Below are positions 28,588 to 37,896 of a DNA stretch of 64,000 nucleotides, piece by piece. Location of the stretch: contig NZ_JAPEOS010000003.1 in the NCBI RefSeq assembly GCF_026340975.1, forward strand, positions 1,736,001-1,800,000, in the 5' to 3' direction. The DNA is from Streptomyces sp. NBC_01214 (GTDB lineage Bacteria; Actinomycetota; Actinomycetes; Streptomycetales; Streptomycetaceae). Under the pieces are notes generated by a model that did not search any database, was not told the origin of the DNA, and worked only from the letters and a program-made list of their open reading frames with translations. Numbering within the stretch: the first letter of the stretch is position 1; each line of letters begins with the position of its first letter. A program made the translations under genes and the position numbers.

Positions 28588-28986
28588 ATGGACTTCGTCT
28601 CGATCCGCATCATCACCAGCGACGTCGCACGCCTCGTCGACTTCTACGAGCGAGCCACAGGGGCGCGGGCGACGTGGGCCACCGAGGACTTCGCCGAACT
28701 CCAGACCGCGGGCGCCACCCTCGCGATCGCCGGCACCCGCACCGTCCCGCTGTTCGCCCCGGGCTCTGCCCGCCCGGCGGACAACCACAGCGTGATCACC
28801 GAGTTCTTCGTCGACGACGTGGACCGCGTTCACCAGAACCTGACCGGCTTCGTCACCGACTTCGTCAACGAGCCCACCACGATGCCCTGGGGCAACCGGT
28901 CGCTGCTGTTCCGCGACCCCGACGGCAACCTCGTCAACTTCTTCACCCCCGTCACCCCGGAGGCCATCGAAAAGTTTGCACGCTGA
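28588..28986 (+). CDS. VOC-family (glyoxalase/bleomycin-resistance fold) protein
   Basis: A 132-residue single VOC domain. It starts MDFVSIRIITSDVARLVDFYE, the first beta-alpha unit, and ends with LLFRDPDGNLVNFFTP, the classic C-terminal metal-ligand strand. Two such half-sites make a metal-binding pocket in a dimer. Candidate metal ligands are few in the first strand, so it may be a binding protein (for instance drug sequestration) rather than an enzyme. AAGGAG sits 7 bases upstream of ATG 28588. Its control by the divergent YafY regulator is inferred from layout. Confidence 0.88.
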   Translation: MDFVSIRIITSDVARLVDFYERATGARATWATEDFAELQTAGATLAIAGTRTVPLFAPGSARPADNHSVITEFFVDDVDRVHQNLTGFVTDFVNEPTTMPWGNRSLLFRDPDGNLVNFFTPVTPEAIEKFAR

Positions 28987-29128
28987 ATCCACGCACAGCC
29001 GCTCACCGGGAGCCCTGAGATCCCAGGGCTCCCGGTGAACGCGGCAGCCGAGTCCAGGAGCGCCACCAGAAGGGACATCGGAACGCACCGCTGACCCCCG
29101 AAGGACGTCTGCGCTCGTGTCTGCTGAA

Positions 29129-31640
29129 CTAGCCGCTCGCGGGGTGGGGTGCGACGACGCAGTCGGACTTCGCGGACTTCAGGGCTCCGTTGACGGCGGT
29201 GACGCAGAACTCGTAGTTCCAGGTGCCGGGGAAGAGGTACGCGATGTCACGGTGCGTGGTGTCGACGATGAACTCGTCGGCGGAGGAACGGCTCCCGTCG
29301 TTGATGTTGCGGACCCAGACGCGGTATCCGGCCGCCTGCGCGGAGCCCGACCAGGTGAGTTGCACCGTGGTGGGGTCGGTTGAGGTCACCTGGAGGTCGC
29401 CGGGCGCAGGCGGGCTACCCGCCCCGATGGTGACGGCCCGGCGCCCGGCAGGCCGCCGCCCGCGGCATTCCACGTCACGACGGCCACGACGTAGTGGTGG
29501 CCGGGTGTGAGGCCGTCGATGTGGATGGACTTGCCGGTGACCGAGGTGCTGTCGATGAAGGCGCCCGGGGTGTCCTTGTCGAAGGTGATCACCTGGTAGC
29601 GGTCGATGGTGTCGGTGTGCGGGCCGGTGGGGGCGCCCCACACGACATCGACGCCGGTCGCGGTGGCCGTGGTGACGATGCCGACGGGTGGTGGAGCGGT
29701 CCTGGGATGCGCAGTGGCCCTGACGGTCGGCGACCAGTCCGACTTCACCGTGTCGCCGTTGTCGGTGCGGACTTGGTACTCCCACTCCATTCCGTCCTGG
29801 GTCCAGGTGGTGTCGAAGCGGTTCGCCGCGACAGGGAACTCGGTCCAGTCGGTCCAGTCGGTCACGCCGACCAGCCGGTAGCGGACCTGGTAGCCAATGG
29901 CTCCGTAGACCGCATCCCAGGTCACCTTGATGCCACTGTCCTCGGAGGAGACGATGATGTTGTCCGGCACGGGTGTCGCCGGGCGGGCACGTTCGCCGGG
30001 ACGGCCGGTACGGCGGTGCCCAGGTGGTAGCGGTCGTGCAGGGTCTTCTCGAAGGCGTGGGCGATTTGGTATTCGCCGAGCGCGTTGGGGTGCAGGCCGT
30101 CGTAACCGGCGGGGCATCCGTCCGGCTCGCAGGAGTACTCTCCGCGTCAGTCGACCAGTTCGACCGGGGACCGGTCGGTGCTCCACCGCGGGATCGCATC
30201 GCTCAGCAGCTGGTTGTAGGTGTCGGTGTTGGCGATCAGATCGTCCCGTCCGCCGATCCGGGTGAGCTGGGGGACGTTGGCCAGCGCGAACTTCAACTCG
30301 GGATCGGCGGCGCGGGCCTCGTCGACCAGTGACTTCATGCTCGCCAGGGTGCCGTTCGCATCGCTGACGAACCAGCCCATGTCGTTGAACCCGAGCCCGA
30401 CCAGCAGCAGGTCCGGCCGGTGGTTCTTCACCTGCTCACGGATCAGGGTCTTGTCCTGGGCCGCCTGCCTTCCCCACACGGCGAAATGGTCGCTGTCGAA
30501 CTCCTCCGCGCCCCTGGCGTACCCGCCGGACGTCCGTGGCGGTCGCGTGACCGCTTGCTGCTTGCCCTGGAGCGGGGGAGGCTGTGGTGCCGACGCGGGG
30601 TCGGGCGGCACGGTTCCCGTGTACGGGCCCACGAAATCCACGGCCACACGCTGGTCCCTGAACCATTGCCACAGCCGATATCGCCAGGTCCAGTCGCCCT
30701 CATGCCCTCATGCCCTTGTGTCATCGAATCGCCCACCACCATCACCTTGAGCGGATCGGTGGGCCGCGGTGTGTCCGGTGGCTCAGCGGGCGGGTTGGGG
30801 TCGCCCGGTGAGTTCTCGTCGCGGGTGTAGTCGAACGGGAACATCGGGTTCTTGATCTCGCTACAGGTCGTGCCGCCATGCGCGTTGGACTTGCATTCGG
30901 GCGTCACGTAGAAGGGGATGGCGGCTTTGAGATCGCTCGGGTAGCTCGAGTCCTTGATGGCGATCGAGGCGTGGTCGAAATCGTGGTCGAAAAGCTTGTC
31001 GCGCAGCCCGCGCGGGAAACCGTTGTACGACACCAGGGGCGAGCGTATCCATCGGTGGTAGTGGTTCTCGGGTGGCTCGTCCCCCGATGACGCGAAGCGG
31101 AAGTTGTGCGTGGAGGCGCCGTCCTTGTGATAGACGAGCTTGGGGTGGGTACCGTCCCAGAGGACGTCGTCGGCCGCTTTGATCTCGTAGCCGCCGTGCT
31201 GCGACGCGGACCCATTTCGCCTGGCCGTTCTGGACCCAGACGGCAATGTGCTCCCAGTCGTGGACGTGGCCGCCGGCATCTGGCCAGTGTTCGACCGCGA
31301 CGTCCTTCTCGAAGTAGTAGTCGTAGAGGTAGACGCACCAGCCGGAATTGCACCGCTGGCGCGCATAGGCGTTGCTGTTGTCCAGGTCGGACTGGTCACG
31401 GCAATCCCCTGGAGCGGACGTGCCGTTGTGGTCGAGGCCCGGGCGATGGTCCCGTTCAGCCCGATCGCCGGCACGTTGTAGCAACCGTCCGTGTCGTAAT
31501 CCAGGGCGGGCTGCCATTTCGCATCGTTGTCGGTGGCGTTCTGCGGCAGTGCCCGCGGCGGGTCGGGTTCGGCGGCGCTCGCCTCCGAGGGCACGGCCAG
31601 CAGGCCGCACACGATCAGGACGATCGTGAGACCGGGCGGC
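29129..31640 (-). pseudogene. NPP1-SGNH hydrolase-FN3 secreted protein, decayed
   Basis: Fragments in several frames assemble into one large secreted protein. First comes a signal peptide (LTIVLIVCGLLAVPSEASAA). Next is an NPP1 domain (about 31560-30870) with the motif HDWEHIAVWVQ and pieces such as NSGWCVYLYDYYFEKD. An SGNH/GDSL hydrolase follows, with VVGDSMTQGHEG (block I), GLGFNDMGW (block III) and DGLHPNALGEYQIA (block V). Two fibronectin type III domains close it (GIKVTWDAVYGAIGYQVRYR and VQLTWSGSAQAAGYRVWVRN). Frame changes lie near 31430, 31215, 30690, 29990 and 29430, plus an in-frame TGA at 30147. NPP1 proteins damage plant membranes, so the ancestor may have been a plant-interaction factor. 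It cannot be expressed intact. Confidence 0.8.
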
Positions 31641-31961
31641 GATCAGACCGCTGGGACGACGGTTGCCGCCTAAGGGAAAGGGCCGTAACCAGGAGGTTCT
31701 CAGAACATGGGGAAGGCCGGACATCGAGTGACGTCCTCTCGTGGAAGTGGATCGGGTTCCTGCCCGCGCGGCGCGGCCGAGCGCGCCGTGCAGAATCGGC
31801 GGGGTTGCGGGACCAATGGGGTGAACGCGTGCGGTCGCCACTGGATCCCTCCGTGCGATTCCCGCGCGCCCGCTCCGGAGTCCGGGGGCGGGGATGGTGG
31901 CGCCGGGTTCATCGGCGCTGGGGCTCAGGGCCCGAGTGGTGATGTTCGCGGGGAGCGGGGT
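31641..31961. other. Intergenic, nothing recognised
   Basis: Probably the former promoter region of the decayed secreted protein gene and the tail of the metallo-hydrolase gene. No gene or clear hairpin seen. Confidence 0.4.
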
Positions 31962-32894
31962 TCAGGCCGGTGCGCTGGCGTCGTAGAAGGCGCGGGCGGC
32001 GAGGCCGATCCACTCGGGGCGTTCCCAGGAAGGCCAGCGGGTACGGGCGTTCTCGGCGATGGTGGCGGCCGTCTTGTCGGCGGTGGCGCCGCGCTCGCGC
32101 AGCCGCAGGGCCTCGTTGCGGACGTAGACGAGGTAGTCGCGGACATCGTGGATGAGCGAGGCGTCGGTCACCTCGCCGTGACCCGGAACGACGGTCTGCG
32201 GGGCGAGTGCGGCAAGCTCGTCGAGCACGCCGATCCAGCCCTCGCCGTCCACATCGGTGTCGTGGGGCGGGAAGTACGGGGCGATCGGGAAGATGCGGGT
32301 CTCCAGTAGATCGCCGGCGAACAGCACCCGGCCGTCCACGAGGACGATCTGGTCGGATCGGGTGTGCGCGGGACCGACCTCTCGCAGCAACACGGTACGG
32401 CCGCCGAGGTCGATCTCGGCCTCGCCCTCGTAGACCAGATCGGGGTCGACCAGTTCGACCCCTTCGAGTTCGGCAGCGACTGCGGGGCTCAGGCCCTTGA
32501 ACATGTCGAGGTAGCCGGCTCCCTTGCGCCGCAGTTCGGCGCGCTGACCGCGGTTGTAGAGGATCGTGGCGGCGCCCTTGAACGCCTGCGCGCCGAAGCC
32601 GTGCTCAGGATGGAAGTGGGTGAGGGTCAGGTACAGGCGGCGGCCGCCGGCCAGGCGCCGGGCCTGCTCCAGCACCAGTGCACCGTTGCGGGCGCCGATG
32701 CCGGTGTCGATGACCAGCGCGGCCTTCTTCCCGAGGACGATGCCGACGTTGGGGACCAACTCGACGCGGTGGTCCGGGATGACGAAAACGCCCTCGGACA
32801 CTTCGACGGGAGATCCCGCTACGACGGGCGGGGGGCTGTGCAGGAGATCCGGCGCGCGGTCGGAAGCGAGAGGCGCGGGGTCGGTGGCGCACAT
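31962..32894 (-). CDS. MBL-fold metallo-hydrolase with HxHxEH motif
   Basis: A 310-residue enzyme of the metallo-beta-lactamase fold. The first metal site reads HFHPEH (residues 93-98) with Glu in place of the usual Asp. Other ligands are probably His in VGPAHTRSD (about 183), Asp in LFAGDLLE (about 202) and His in VVPGHGEV (about 246). The layout resembles the quinoprotein-relay and flavin-type MBL proteins rather than beta-lactamases. ATG 32894 follows GGAG at 7 bases. The gene is divergent from a TetR regulator and its promoter overlaps the operator O1, so it is very likely repressed by that regulator until an effector appears. Confidence 0.88.
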   Translation of the reverse strand: MCATDPAPLASDRAPDLLHSPPPVVAGSPVEVSEGVFVIPDHRVELVPNVGIVLGKKAALVIDTGIGARNGALVLEQARRLAGGRRLYLTLTHFHPEHGFGAQAFKGAATILYNRGQRAELRRKGAGYLDMFKGLSPAVAAELEGVELVDPDLVYEGEAEIDLGGRTVLLREVGPAHTRSDQIVLVDGRVLFAGDLLETRIFPIAPYFPPHDTDVDGEGWIGVLDELAALAPQTVVPGHGEVTDASLIHDVRDYLVYVRNEALRLRERGATADKTAATIAENARTRWPSWERPEWIGLAARAFYDASAPA

Positions 32895-32906
32895 GACACA
32901 ACTCCA

Positions 32907-32967
32907 AATCTGAACAGTGTTGAGATTTGGTCCGAGCGTAACACCCAATCTGAACAGAGCTAAGATG
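32907..32967. promoter_or_regulatory. Twin TetR operators
   Basis: Two 21-bp sites 40 bp apart: 32907-32927 is a near-perfect palindrome (AATCT-N-AACA-N-TGTT-N-AGATT); 32947-32967 begins with the same AATCTGAACAG but its second half is weaker. They occupy the whole gap between the divergent metallo-hydrolase and TetR genes. A TetR dimer bound to each could repress both directions. Confidence 0.72.
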
Positions 32968-32972
32968 GAGCC

Positions 32973-33680
32973 ATGGCGAAGGAGCGATACCACCACGGTG
33001 ACCTGCACGGCGCGTTGCTCGACGCGGCGGAGACCCTCGTACGGGAGCGGGGGGCCGACGGCTGGTCGCTGCGTGAGGCATCGGCGCGGGTCGGTGTCAG
33101 CCCCAGCGCCGCCTACCACCACTTCGGCTCGCGTGACGCACTCGTGTCCGCCCTGTCCGAGGTCGTGCTGGCCCGGCTGGGGAACCGCCTGCGCGACGCC
33201 ATGGACGCGACCCTGGAGCAGGGTCCCGAACGCCTCGCCGCGTGCGGGCGCGCCTATGTCACCTGGGCCGTCGAAGACCCGGCCGTCGCCCGGCTCGTCT
33301 TCCGCGGCGGTGCCACAACGGCGCAGTCCGCCATCTCACCCCACCCGCACGACGTGCTCACGACCGAACTCGACCGCTTGACCGAAACGGGCCACCTGCC
33401 CCCGGGAGCCCGCCCGGGCGCCGAATTCGTGGTCTGGGCCGCCATCCACGGCCTGGCCGTCCTGCTCATCGACGGCCTCGTACACATCGATGACCGGGAA
33501 GGCGTCGAACGTCAGACCGAACGTCTGGTCTTCGCCACCTTCAACGGCCTGGTGCGGGAAACAGCCCCTGAGCCCCACCGGCCCACGGCCACCACCACGC
33601 ACACGCGACGCCTCACCCAGAGCCCGGCCCTCAGCCCCGCACCGCACACGTCCTCACCCTCGTCCTCGTCCTCGTCCTGA
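32973..33680 (+). CDS. TetR-family transcriptional regulator
   Basis: A 235-residue regulator. Residues 8-55 are the TetR helix-turn-helix (LLDAAETLVRERGADGWSLREASARVGVSPSAAYHHFGSRDAL). Residues 60-195 form the ligand-binding helices, with WAAIHGLAVLLIDGL near 155 as a typical helix 8. The last 40 residues are a Pro/Thr/Ser-rich tail ending in a run of Ser codons, unusual for the family and perhaps from a repeat expansion (TCGTCCTCGTCC, 33659-33679). The ATG at 32973 follows GGAG at 5 bases. Likely represses itself and the metallo-hydrolase through the twin operators. Confidence 0.9.
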   Translation: MAKERYHHGDLHGALLDAAETLVRERGADGWSLREASARVGVSPSAAYHHFGSRDALVSALSEVVLARLGNRLRDAMDATLEQGPERLAACGRAYVTWAVEDPAVARLVFRGGATTAQSAISPHPHDVLTTELDRLTETGHLPPGARPGAEFVVWAAIHGLAVLLIDGLVHIDDREGVERQTERLVFATFNGLVRETAPEPHRPTATTTHTRRLTQSPALSPAPHTSSPSSSSSS

Positions 33681-33699
33681 AGGACCCGCGGGAGGGCTC

Positions 33700-34079
33700 T
33701 GTTGGTCCGGCGGATCCGGGGGCTCACGCGGGTGGGATGGTGGCGATGCCGCCTTCCTCCTCGGGGCTGATCGGGAACGGGCGCGTCTTGGGCCGCGCCA
33801 CCAGAGCAGGCGGCCGTAGGTGAGGATGTAACACCTCCTCCAGTACGGCGAACAGCACATCGCTCAGCTTCGGACGGGACGCCGGACCACCGGAACGAAC
33901 CGCGTCCGGCCCGGCTTCCCGCCTGGCCCGTCGCCACCGCTGGACCGACCGGACGCTGCCTCGTAACTCCCTGGCGATCTCCGTACTGCCCCGCCCATCG
34001 GCGAACCCGCTTCCATCCGGACCTGCTCACGGAACGCTTGCCTCTCCGCGGCCAGACCCCCACCCTGCGGCCACCTCAT
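33700..34079 (-). pseudogene. IS630-family transposase, N-terminal fragment
   Basis: From 34079 the frame starts MRWPQGGGLAAERQAFREQV, the helix-turn-helix start of IS630-type transposases. The sequence then shifts frame near 33990 and 33880 and fades near 33800. The DDE domain is absent. A dead scrap. Confidence 0.6.
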
Positions 34080-34528
34080 ACAACCGGCATACTGCGACGA
34101 CCACGAACCGTCAGCCCCTACGACAAGACGACTTCAAGGTCAGTAGCCACCACCACGCACAGGCCGCGCATCATGCCGCGGAACCTGCGTGACATGACCC
34201 ACCCGCAGCCGGACCACACGGCCACCAACAACTGACCGGCCCGCAGGTCTGCCCTCAACAGAAGGTCAGATGGGGCCGGCTGAGCCGTCGTCGCGCTCGA
34301 AGACGATGAGGCCGCCAGCCCCTCCCTTCGGGTCGACGGCCTTGCTGCCGGCCAGTGCAGGTGGCGCGTCGTTGGTGGCCTGGTTTTGTGTCACGGTTCG
34401 TAGTGGGCTTCTTGGTGTGCCTGCTCGGTTTGGTCAATGGCGCGCTCGATAGCGCTGGTGGTGGTGTTGCAGGAGGCGATCGGGTGCTGGGATCGGACCG
34501 GCATGCAGTGGGCCTGACGCAGGGCCAG
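34080..34528. other. No intact gene; downstream flank of the LAP operon
   Basis: A minus-strand frame ending at about 34270 (LAGSKAVDPKGGAGGLIVFE) may be the tail of a lost gene. No strong hairpin was found directly after the methyltransferase stop. Confidence 0.35.
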
Positions 34529-35368
34529 TCAGCCTTGGGGAACGAGCAGCCTTTGGGGAGTGACCTTCCTCAGTCGCAGGACGCTGTCGGGTAGTTGTCT
34601 GCCCGTGCTGGTGGGCCGGGTGGGTGGTCGTGCGGTCGGTAGGAGTTCGAGGTGCTCGCAGTGCCAGCCGGCCGTCTCGAAGGTGGTGAGGTCGGTGAGG
34701 CCGTGCATGGTCAGGGTCGTTCCGGCGGCGCGGGCGGCGACGGTGAGGGTACGTGCGGAAGCGGGGGAGAGGACGTCGCAGATCCATGCGCTGCCAGCGC
34801 CGGCCGCCACTTCGCCTGCCGCTCCGGCCAGGGCGCGGACTTGGCCCGAGGAGAGGTAGGCGAGCAGCCCCTCGGCCACGAAGAGGGTTTTGCGACCGGA
34901 GGTGTGGGGCTGCAGGAGCCTGGTGAGGGCGGCGGGTTCGCGTAGGTCGCAGCGGACTCGTTCCACCGGGACGCGCGCCGTCGCGACGGGCAGCAGGCGG
35001 TCCTTGAGGTCGAGGACGGGGGCACAGTCGATCTCGACCACCCGACAGGAGTCGGGCCAGTCCAGGCGGTGGGTGCGGGCGTCGAAGCCGGCGCCGAGGT
35101 TGACGCAGACGTCCCAGGGCTCGGCCGACAGTACCTCGGACAGCAGGTGGTCGACCGTGAGGGTGCGGGCGATGACGACGGACGTTCCCGCGGTGTGCCG
35201 GGTGATGCGGGCGATGGAGTCCGGGCAGCGGTGGGCGAAGCGCTCGGCGTAGGGGTCGCGCAGTTCGCCGTCCGGGTCGGCCGTCGCGCGGGCGCGGACG
35301 AGGGCGGTGAGGTACGCGGTGGCGGGGACCTGTTCGGCTTCGGCGAGCGGAGGGCGGGTGGCCGGCAC
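34529..35368 (-). CDS. SAM-dependent methyltransferase of the LAP cluster
   Basis: A 279-residue class I methyltransferase of the leucine-carboxyl-methyltransferase/O-methyltransferase type. Motif I is VNLGAGFDARTHRL (about residues 78-91); the acidic residue binding the ribose follows in VVEIDCAPVLDLK; a later strand is TLFVAEGLLAYL. It transfers a methyl group from SAM to a carboxylate or hydroxyl in this family. Being last in the LAP operon with only 2 bases to the permease stop, it probably tailors the peptide, for example its C-terminal carboxylate; this is inference. GTG 35368 is chosen because GGTGGGA lies 7 bases upstream; GTG 35380 is possible. Classical sag operons lack a methyltransferase. 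Confidence 0.85.
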   Translation of the reverse strand: MPATRPPLAEAEQVPATAYLTALVRARATADPDGELRDPYAERFAHRCPDSIARITRHTAGTSVVIARTLTVDHLLSEVLSAEPWDVCVNLGAGFDARTHRLDWPDSCRVVEIDCAPVLDLKDRLLPVATARVPVERVRCDLREPAALTRLLQPHTSGRKTLFVAEGLLAYLSSGQVRALAGAAGEVAAGAGSAWICDVLSPASARTLTVAARAAGTTLTMHGLTDLTTFETAGWHCEHLELLPTARPPTRPTSTGRQLPDSVLRLRKVTPQRLLVPQG

Positions 35369-35370
35369 TG

Positions 35371-36120
35371 CTATTCCCACCGGAACAGACGTGAGGCCGT
35401 CGCCGTGGCCAGGACGACCACGCCGGTGAGGACGCCCAGGTCGAGGGCGACGTCGGCGGCGCCGTTCAGCCAGGCGTGCTGGAGCAGCTCGACTGCGTAG
35501 GTAGCGGGTAGCGCGGCTGCGATGGTCTTCATGGCGTCGGGGAAGATTTGCAGGGGGATGGTCGCCCCCGATAGGAAGATCATGGGGAAGTAGACCAGGT
35601 TGGCGATGGCCACTGCTGCCCGCTCGGACCGTGCGACCGCGGCCACTACACCCCCGAGTGCGTACATGGCGAGGGCGGAGAGGATCAGAGCTCCGGCCGT
35701 TGCGGCGGCCGCCGTGGGGGAAGCCGGTAGGTGGAGGTCGAAGAACAGGTACCCGGCGGCGACCAGGAGCAGGGCGCCGAGCAGACTCAGTGCGAGGTTG
35801 ACCAGCCCCTGGGCGATCAGAAAGGCGGACGCGTCGACCGGCGTTGCGCGGAAGCGCTTGAGGACCTTGCGGTCCCGGTACTCGGCGAGGCCGAGGGGGA
35901 AGCTCATCAGTCCGGTGACGGCTACCACCAGGACCAGGTAGGCGGGGACCGACATGTCGACCGTTCCGCGGCCGTCGAACTGTTCGGACGGTTCGTTGCC
36001 GTAGATCCCGCCGAACATGCAGAGCATCAACACGGGGAAGGCGAGGGCGAAGAAGACCGGGGCGAAGTTCCGCCTCGTCCGACGCCACTCGAACCGCACG
36101 ATCGGCCACAGCGTCATCAT
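35371..36120 (-). CDS. ABC-2 type permease of the LAP cluster
   Basis: A 249-residue integral membrane protein with about six helices: FAPVFFALAFPVLMLCMFGG, AYLVLVVAVTGLMSFPLGL, LVNLALSLLGALLLVAAGYL, AGALILSALAMYALGGVVAA, IANLVYFPMIFLSG and a last one near LGVLTGVVVLATA. The cytoplasmic loop EYRDRKVLKRFRATPV after helix 2 is the coupling region typical of ABC-2 exporters. It starts 1 base after the ATPase stop and has GGAAAGGG upstream. With the ATPase it would form the exporter of the modified peptide, as SagG/SagH do for streptolysin S. Only one permease gene is present, so it probably works as a homodimer. Confidence 0.9.
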   Translation of the reverse strand: MMTLWPIVRFEWRRTRRNFAPVFFALAFPVLMLCMFGGIYGNEPSEQFDGRGTVDMSVPAYLVLVVAVTGLMSFPLGLAEYRDRKVLKRFRATPVDASAFLIAQGLVNLALSLLGALLLVAAGYLFFDLHLPASPTAAAATAGALILSALAMYALGGVVAAVARSERAAVAIANLVYFPMIFLSGATIPLQIFPDAMKTIAAALPATYAVELLQHAWLNGAADVALDLGVLTGVVVLATATASRLFRWE

Positions 36121-36121
36121 C

Positions 36122-37138
36122 TCAGGCCCTTTCCTTCGCGGCGCCGGCGCCGGCGCCGACCAGTCGCAGATACGCGTCCTCGAACGTCGGGGTACGACGG
36201 CTCACGGCCGACGGCGGGAGTCCGGATCGCGCGAGGAGACCGACGATGCGGTCGTAGTCGGCGGGGTAGCTGCCGGTGAACTCCCACTGGTCCGGCGTGT
36301 CGGAGAGCCGGGTCAGCCCGAGGTTGCTGAGCCGCTCCTCGATTCCGGCGGGCCGGCTGGTGTCCGTGCCCGGGTTCCCGAGGTCGACCACGAAGGTGGA
36401 GGGGCCCGCGTGCGCCTCGGTCAACCGCGCTGGCGCGTCGAGCGCGACCAGTTCCCCGGAGCGCAGCACGCCCACCCGGCCGCAGAGTGCCTCGACCTCG
36501 TCCATCGCGTGTGAGGTGAGCAGCACCGCGACGCCGCGGGCGGCGAGGTCGAGGACCGAGCGCCACGTCTCCCGGCGCTGGTGCGGGTCGAGGCCGGTGG
36601 TGAGTTCGTCGAGGATGACCAAACGGACGTCGCCGATCTGGGCGAGGGCCAGGGCCAGCCGCTGGCGCATGCCGCCGGAGAGGTCGGCGATCAGGCTGCG
36701 GCGGCGCTCGGCGAGGCCGAACGTTTCCAGCAGCGCCGCTGCGGAGCCGGGCGCCCGGTAGATCGCCTCGTAGAGGTCGCACAGCTCACCGACCCGGGCC
36801 CGGCTGGGGAACTGGGATTCCTGGAGCTGCATACCGAGCAGCCGGGTGACCGCGTTGCGGTCGCGGCGGGGGTCGTGGCCACAGACCGTGACCGTGCCGC
36901 CGCGGACGGGCCGCAAGCCGCCGACCGCCTCGACGATCGAGGTCTTGCCCGCCCCGTTCGGCCCGATGAGCCCGAACACTTCCCCGGGGAGGATCCGGAA
37001 CGACACGTCGCGGACGGCGACGAACGTGCCGTAGGCGACGGTCAGACGGTCCGCGTGGACGACAGCGCCGTGCCCCGGCCCGGGCGTCGGCCGTGACGCG
37101 GCCGTCGCCGGTTCGGCAGATGGCTGGTCGGTGGTCAC
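36122..37138 (-). CDS. ABC transporter ATPase of the LAP cluster
   Basis: A 338-residue ATP-binding subunit. Walker A GPNGAGKTS is at residues 59-67, the signature DLSGGMRQR at 152-160, Walker B LVILDE at 173-178 and the H-loop His at 210 (LLTSHAMDEVE). A C-terminal domain of about 100 residues follows, as in drug- and bacteriocin-exporting ABC ATPases. The GTG start at 37138 overlaps the stop of the upstream CPBP gene (GTGA) and has GGGAGG upstream; this removes a long spurious upstream frame. It should energise export of the mature peptide and may give self-protection to the producer. It resembles SagG in position and type. Confidence 0.93.
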   Translation of the reverse strand: MTTDQPSAEPATAASRPTPGPGHGAVVHADRLTVAYGTFVAVRDVSFRILPGEVFGLIGPNGAGKTSIVEAVGGLRPVRGGTVTVCGHDPRRDRNAVTRLLGMQLQESQFPSRARVGELCDLYEAIYRAPGSAAALLETFGLAERRRSLIADLSGGMRQRLALALAQIGDVRLVILDELTTGLDPHQRRETWRSVLDLAARGVAVLLTSHAMDEVEALCGRVGVLRSGELVALDAPARLTEAHAGPSTFVVDLGNPGTDTSRPAGIEERLSNLGLTRLSDTPDQWEFTGSYPADYDRIVGLLARSGLPPSAVSRRTPTFEDAYLRLVGAGAGAAKERA

Positions 37139-37896
37139 AGGCTGAGCCTCCCGGGGGCCGTGCGCGCTCCTGGGATCGGGGAGGCGCCGAGGTTGGTGTA
37201 GAAGCCGGCGAACGACATGTGCAGTACGAGGGCCGGCAGCACCCCGCCCGTGGCGGCGGTCAGTAAGCCGCCGACCGCGCCGAGGATGAGGCTGGAGGCG
37301 CCCAGCACGTACGCCTGGGTGCGGGTGGAGACCAAGGCGATCTGACCGGCTGCGAACAGGCAGGTGCTGAAGGCCAGGGCGAAGGCGGGGCCGCTGCCCA
37401 ATGCCCCGAGGCCTAGCAGGATCACCCCGCGGAAGAGGACTTCTTCGAACAGGGCCGCGGCCGCCGGGACGATCCACCGGTAGGGCCGGGGCAGTGTGAG
37501 GATCGAGGCGATCCACTGGATGCGGGCGATCTCGCCGGGGACGTCCGCCCGAGGGTCGACCCGGTAGAGCAGCGACACGCAAAAGACGGTGGCGCTGGAC
37601 GTGCCGAGGACCGCCAGGAGCAGGGCGAGCGCCGTCCCGGGCTCGGGAAGGCCGAACACCTGGTGGAACGCGAGCGGCGTGGGCGCGAGCAGCACCGCGA
37701 GAGCCAGCGCGCCCAGCACCAGGTACACGACGGTGCCGAACACCGCGAAGGCCGCGTCTGGGTGCAGCCCCGTCCGGCCGGCGAGCCACAGCGCCGTCCG
37801 CCGCCGGCGTGCCGGATCGTTGAACGGCAGCCGGTACAGGGCCAGCCAGACAAAGACCACGGCGGTGGTGAGCACGGTGAAGGCGGGCACGCTCAT
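37135..37896 (-). CDS. CPBP-family intramembrane protease, second copy in the LAP cluster
   Basis: A 253-residue protein with about six to seven transmembrane helices. The CPBP (Abi) signature EEVLFRG is at residues 151-157 (Glu151, Glu152, Arg156), and the late His is His226 in VLHMSF. In motif 2 the usual FxxxH is less clear (FSTCLFAAGQ), so one catalytic His may be missing and activity is uncertain. In the streptolysin cluster SagE belongs to this family and is linked to leader processing and immunity. It overlaps both neighbours by 4 bases (ATGA upstream, GTGA downstream). Why two copies occur is unknown; one may cleave the leader and the other give immunity. Confidence 0.85.
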   Translation of the reverse strand: MSVPAFTVLTTAVVFVWLALYRLPFNDPARRRRTALWLAGRTGLHPDAAFAVFGTVVYLVLGALALAVLLAPTPLAFHQVFGLPEPGTALALLLAVLGTSSATVFCVSLLYRVDPRADVPGEIARIQWIASILTLPRPYRWIVPAAAALFEEVLFRGVILLGLGALGSGPAFALAFSTCLFAAGQIALVSTRTQAYVLGASSLILGAVGGLLTAATGGVLPALVLHMSFAGFYTNLGASPIPGARTAPGRLSL

